A stretch of 7,670 nt of DNA, taken from positions 1-7,670 of the forward strand of contig JACZVE010000141.1 of assembly GCA_022572825.1 (NCBI GenBank), in the 5' to 3' direction. Each line of letters opens with the position of its first letter. Positions within the stretch are counted from its first letter, which is position 1. The position numbers and the translations under genes were made by a program. Under the pieces are notes generated by a model. The model was not told where the DNA came from. It saw nothing but the letters and a program-made list of their open reading frames with translations, and made no database searches. Shown here piece after piece: positions 5,823-7,670 of the stretch. This stretch comes from SAR324 cluster bacterium. Lineage in GTDB: Bacteria > SAR324 > JACQKK01.

Positions 5823-6224
5823 CTATTTCTCGGCAACCAATTCCCAAACCATTTGTACTGCGGGTACATCTCCTCTATTGTAGATTGATACTGTTATTCC
5901 CTTCTGGAGTACCCAACTACTCCCTGTTGCATGATTGTGTGTTTCACCAGTGTCATGGTTCACAACTGTGAACGACCCTTGGGCGGCAGTTCAGAGAACC
6001 ATTTCAACTATCGGTGTATTCTCCCAAGCTTTTCCAGGCTGAATTGTTATCTTAATAAGTCTAACTTTTTCAATACCGGGAATATTGCTTTTATGCTCCG
6101 AAATGATCACTACATCGACTCCTTCCGGCAGACCTTGTGATTGGGCTTGGGGAGGGAGCAATAGAAAATGAACACAAGCCACAATGAATAGTCCGCCAAC
6201 GACCGCGAATCTAATTTCCATCAT
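5823..6224 (-). pseudogene. Secreted cupin-like protein interrupted by an in-frame TGA
   Basis: Read leftward, ATG 6224 has the ribosome site AGGAGA (6234-6229). It opens a signal peptide (hydrophobic residues about 6-23, then LPPQAQSQG with a likely Ala-x-Ser cleavage at 27-29), so the product would be exported. Residues 50-76 (KVRLIKITIQPGKAWENTPI and on) look like the first strands of a small cupin. TGA at 5993-5991 is codon 78. The same frame continues without a stop for 55 codons to TAG 5825-5823. This stretch includes FTVVNHDTGETHNHATGSSW and ends DVPAVQMVWELVAEK, the His-containing second half and last strand expected of a cupin. The whole would be 133 residues. Explanations are a nonsense mutation (pseudogene), a sequencing error, or recoding, for example as selenocysteine. 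A GUUCAC/GUGAAC hairpin starts 17 nt after the TGA but does not clearly match a bacterial SECIS. The cupin call is from motif recognition only. Confidence 0.7.
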
Positions 6225-6303
6225 CTTTTCTCCTATTTGATTGCAATATTTTGAACACGGATTTCGGCTCTTACTTCCTATATCATTCTGTTAAATTTGT
6301 TGG

Positions 6304-7670
6304 CTATAACCCAACTTTGCGGAGTCTTTTTGCAACGGCCTCCGATTCGGCCCTATCATAATAAATTACTCGCCAAGAATCCAACCCCCAGCTCGAAAAA
6401 AGGTCCACTGAGAATTTAGGATACAATCTCATGAGTTCCGCTACCTCGTCTCTCGCTTTCTTTTCCCGTCCGACGTCAACGAAGGTGGCAATCAATAGAA
6501 GGCGCGCATTGAAACTCTCTCGGTCTTGTCCAGGGATTTTTCTGAAAGCGGATATCGCCTCATCGAAACGTCCCATCCGCCGATAGACATCGCCAAACAC
6601 CACCAAGTACCACGTCGGTGGCGCGGGATTTAGGCGGATCGCACGATCAATCTGCACCAAAGCCTCATCAAGCCTTCCCGTATGCATCAAGGCAATCGCC
6701 AGAAGCGCCTTCACCGTGGAACTGTTCGGATTTAGGCTGATGGCCTTGTCCAACTCGGGTATGGCCTGATCGGGTTGCCTTTTCACCACATGTGCAAGAC
6801 CTAGCAATCCGTAGGCAGCGGGCTCGGTGTTATCCAGTGCAATGGCCCGATTGGCCAACGCTAGCACACTATTTATGGATTCAGTGGAATAAGGAACCCA
6901 GCCGAACTCCAGTGCAGTCACCTGGAGGTGTCCCAGTTTTGTATACCCCCGCGCGAACTCGGGCTCAAGCTCGATTGCTCTTTCCAGCATTTGAATTGCA
7001 TTAGCGTTCGCCAGGGGAGTCATGCGGCGATCCAGCTCGAGCCCTCGCAGGTAAGTATCGTAGGCCTCGAGATTGTCAGTAGATGTCCGCCAAACGCGCT
7101 CGCTTTCTCCTTCCGCCAGCGCGACATCGAGCGCGGTCACTACGCTCCGTGTAATCTCCTCATGCACGGCAAACAGCTCCGGCAGGCCCCGATCAAACTC
7201 CTCCGACCACACCTGATTGCCCGTGGCGGCCTCGATGAGCCGTACGTCTATCTGCAACCGCCCATTCGCCTTCCGTGCACTGCCTTCCAGCACGTGGCGC
7301 ACGCCCAATTCCTCGCCCACGTCTTCTAAATCCACATCCCTGCCTTTGTAGGTGAAGGCGGAGTCGGGGGCGATCACGAACAGATTGGAAAGCCTGGAAA
7401 GAGTGGTGGTGATCTCCTCGGCGATGCCGTCGTTGAAATATGCCTGCGCCGGGTCGCCGCTCATGTTGACGAATGGCAGCACGGCGATGGAGGGCTTGTC
7501 GGGCAAGGGCAGGGGCTCTCGGGTCTTCACCTCCGTCAAGAACGACATTGGCTGAGTCAGGATCACCCAGGCGGCGACGGCTCCTCCGCCAATTAGGACG
7601 ACAAGCCCCGCGGCCAGGGCCATATTGCGCCATGAGCGGGCGAACCGGCGCTTGATGTCCACGACCCGGT
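6304..7670 (-). CDS. TolB-like/TPR protein, C-terminal part, probably of a class III adenylate cyclase (5' partial)
   Basis: The frame is open to the right edge, so the GTG at 7662 is probably internal and the N-terminal domain lies outside. Numbering from that GTG (452 residues): a membrane helix at about 14-35, then a TolB-N/FlgO-like domain at about 57-185 with SIAVLPFVNMSGDPAQAYFN (58-77), GIAEEITTTLSRL (79-91), DLEDVGEELGVRHVLEGSAR (111-130) and TGNQVWSEEFDR (147-158). TPR helices follow at about 222-375, with repeats such as RLDEALVQIDRAIRLNP (330-346) and GRFDEAISAFRKI (364-376). This order is common in proteins whose N terminus is a class III adenylate/guanylate cyclase or a CadC-like winged helix; which one cannot be seen here. 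It probably acts as a membrane-anchored signalling protein, the TPRs binding partners. It ends at TAG 6306-6304, 79 bp upstream of the cupin-like gene on the same strand. Confidence 0.88.
   Translation of the reverse strand, partial: RVVDIKRRFARSWRNMALAAGLVVLIGGGAVAAWVILTQPMSFLTEVKTREPLPLPDKPSIAVLPFVNMSGDPAQAYFNDGIAEEITTTLSRLSNLFVIAPDSAFTYKGRDVDLEDVGEELGVRHVLEGSARKANGRLQIDVRLIEAATGNQVWSEEFDRGLPELFAVHEEITRSVVTALDVALAEGESERVWRTSTDNLEAYDTYLRGLELDRRMTPLANANAIQMLERAIELEPEFARGYTKLGHLQVTALEFGWVPYSTESINSVLALANRAIALDNTEPAAYGLLGLAHVVKRQPDQAIPELDKAISLNPNSSTVKALLAIALMHTGRLDEALVQIDRAIRLNPAPPTWYLVVFGDVYRRMGRFDEAISAFRKIPGQDRESFNARLLLIATFVDVGREKKARDEVAELMRLYPKFSVDLFSSWGLDSWRVIYYDRAESEAVAKRLRKVGL

Noticed and set aside
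5684..5971. Small plus-strand GTG reading frame of 95 codons to the right of the antiporter gene
   Set aside because: Its SD-like AGGAG overlaps the GTG itself. It runs through the bidirectional terminator and then antisense to the cupin-like gene, and its sequence shows no domain.
5958..5973. GTTCACA/TGTGAAC palindrome as a bacterial SECIS element or an operator
   Set aside because: It lies inside the coding frame, over codons for FTVVN, and its short AGUU loop and 17-nt distance from the TGA do not clearly match known SECIS geometry. Kept only as a weak point in the TGA finding.
1..7670. CRISPR arrays, tRNA or rRNA genes, insertion sequences, phage or defence genes
   Set aside because: I saw no spaced direct repeats, cloverleaf-like segments, transposase motifs or recognised defence domains in reading both strands; the two tandem arrays have no spacers.

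Overview
This GC-rich window (sampled 60-base lines reach 72-73 % G+C) looks like bacterial chromosome, most plausibly from a proteobacterium. Genes are closely packed, most start behind clear Shine-Dalgarno sequences, and one gap holds a proteobacterial-type REP-like intergenic repeat. I cannot name the genus.

Layout, left to right. Positions 1-632 hold the C-terminal half of an MFS permease running in from the left edge. A gap with a 16-bp tandem repeat follows. Next is a membrane-anchored protein of unknown function (815-1981) with a Tyr/Gly segment and a very arginine-rich, acid-free tail. A second tandem array, of 14 bp, starts on its stop codon. A soluble unknown protein (2134-2748) comes next. 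A gap of about 280 bp with a near-perfect 24-bp palindrome, a possible promoter and a leader hairpin precedes a crotonyl-CoA carboxylase/reductase family gene, ccr (3033-4265). A REP-like element separates ccr from a CPA1/NhaP-type cation:proton antiporter (4357-5628). A bidirectional terminator (about 5769-5808) closes this rightward block.

Right of the terminator, composition drops to about 32-43 % G+C in sampled lines and the genes run leftward. A small secreted cupin-like gene (5823-6224) is interrupted by an in-frame TGA at codon 78, yet the frame stays open and cupin-like for 55 more codons. Upstream of it on the same strand is the C-terminal part of a TolB-like/TPR protein (6304 to the right edge), of the type usually fused to a class III adenylate cyclase or a winged-helix domain. 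Its composition shifts from about 72 % to 43 % G+C within the gene.

The genes do not form one obvious pathway. Ccr would supply ethylmalonyl-CoA or butyryl-CoA type units, but no other ethylmalonyl-CoA pathway gene is visible. The most notable points are: Gln in place of the expected Glu in the Ccr CO2-pocket motif; the in-frame TGA in the cupin gene; the two short tandem arrays flanking the Arg-rich protein; and the palindrome upstream of ccr, half of which resembles the first repeat array.
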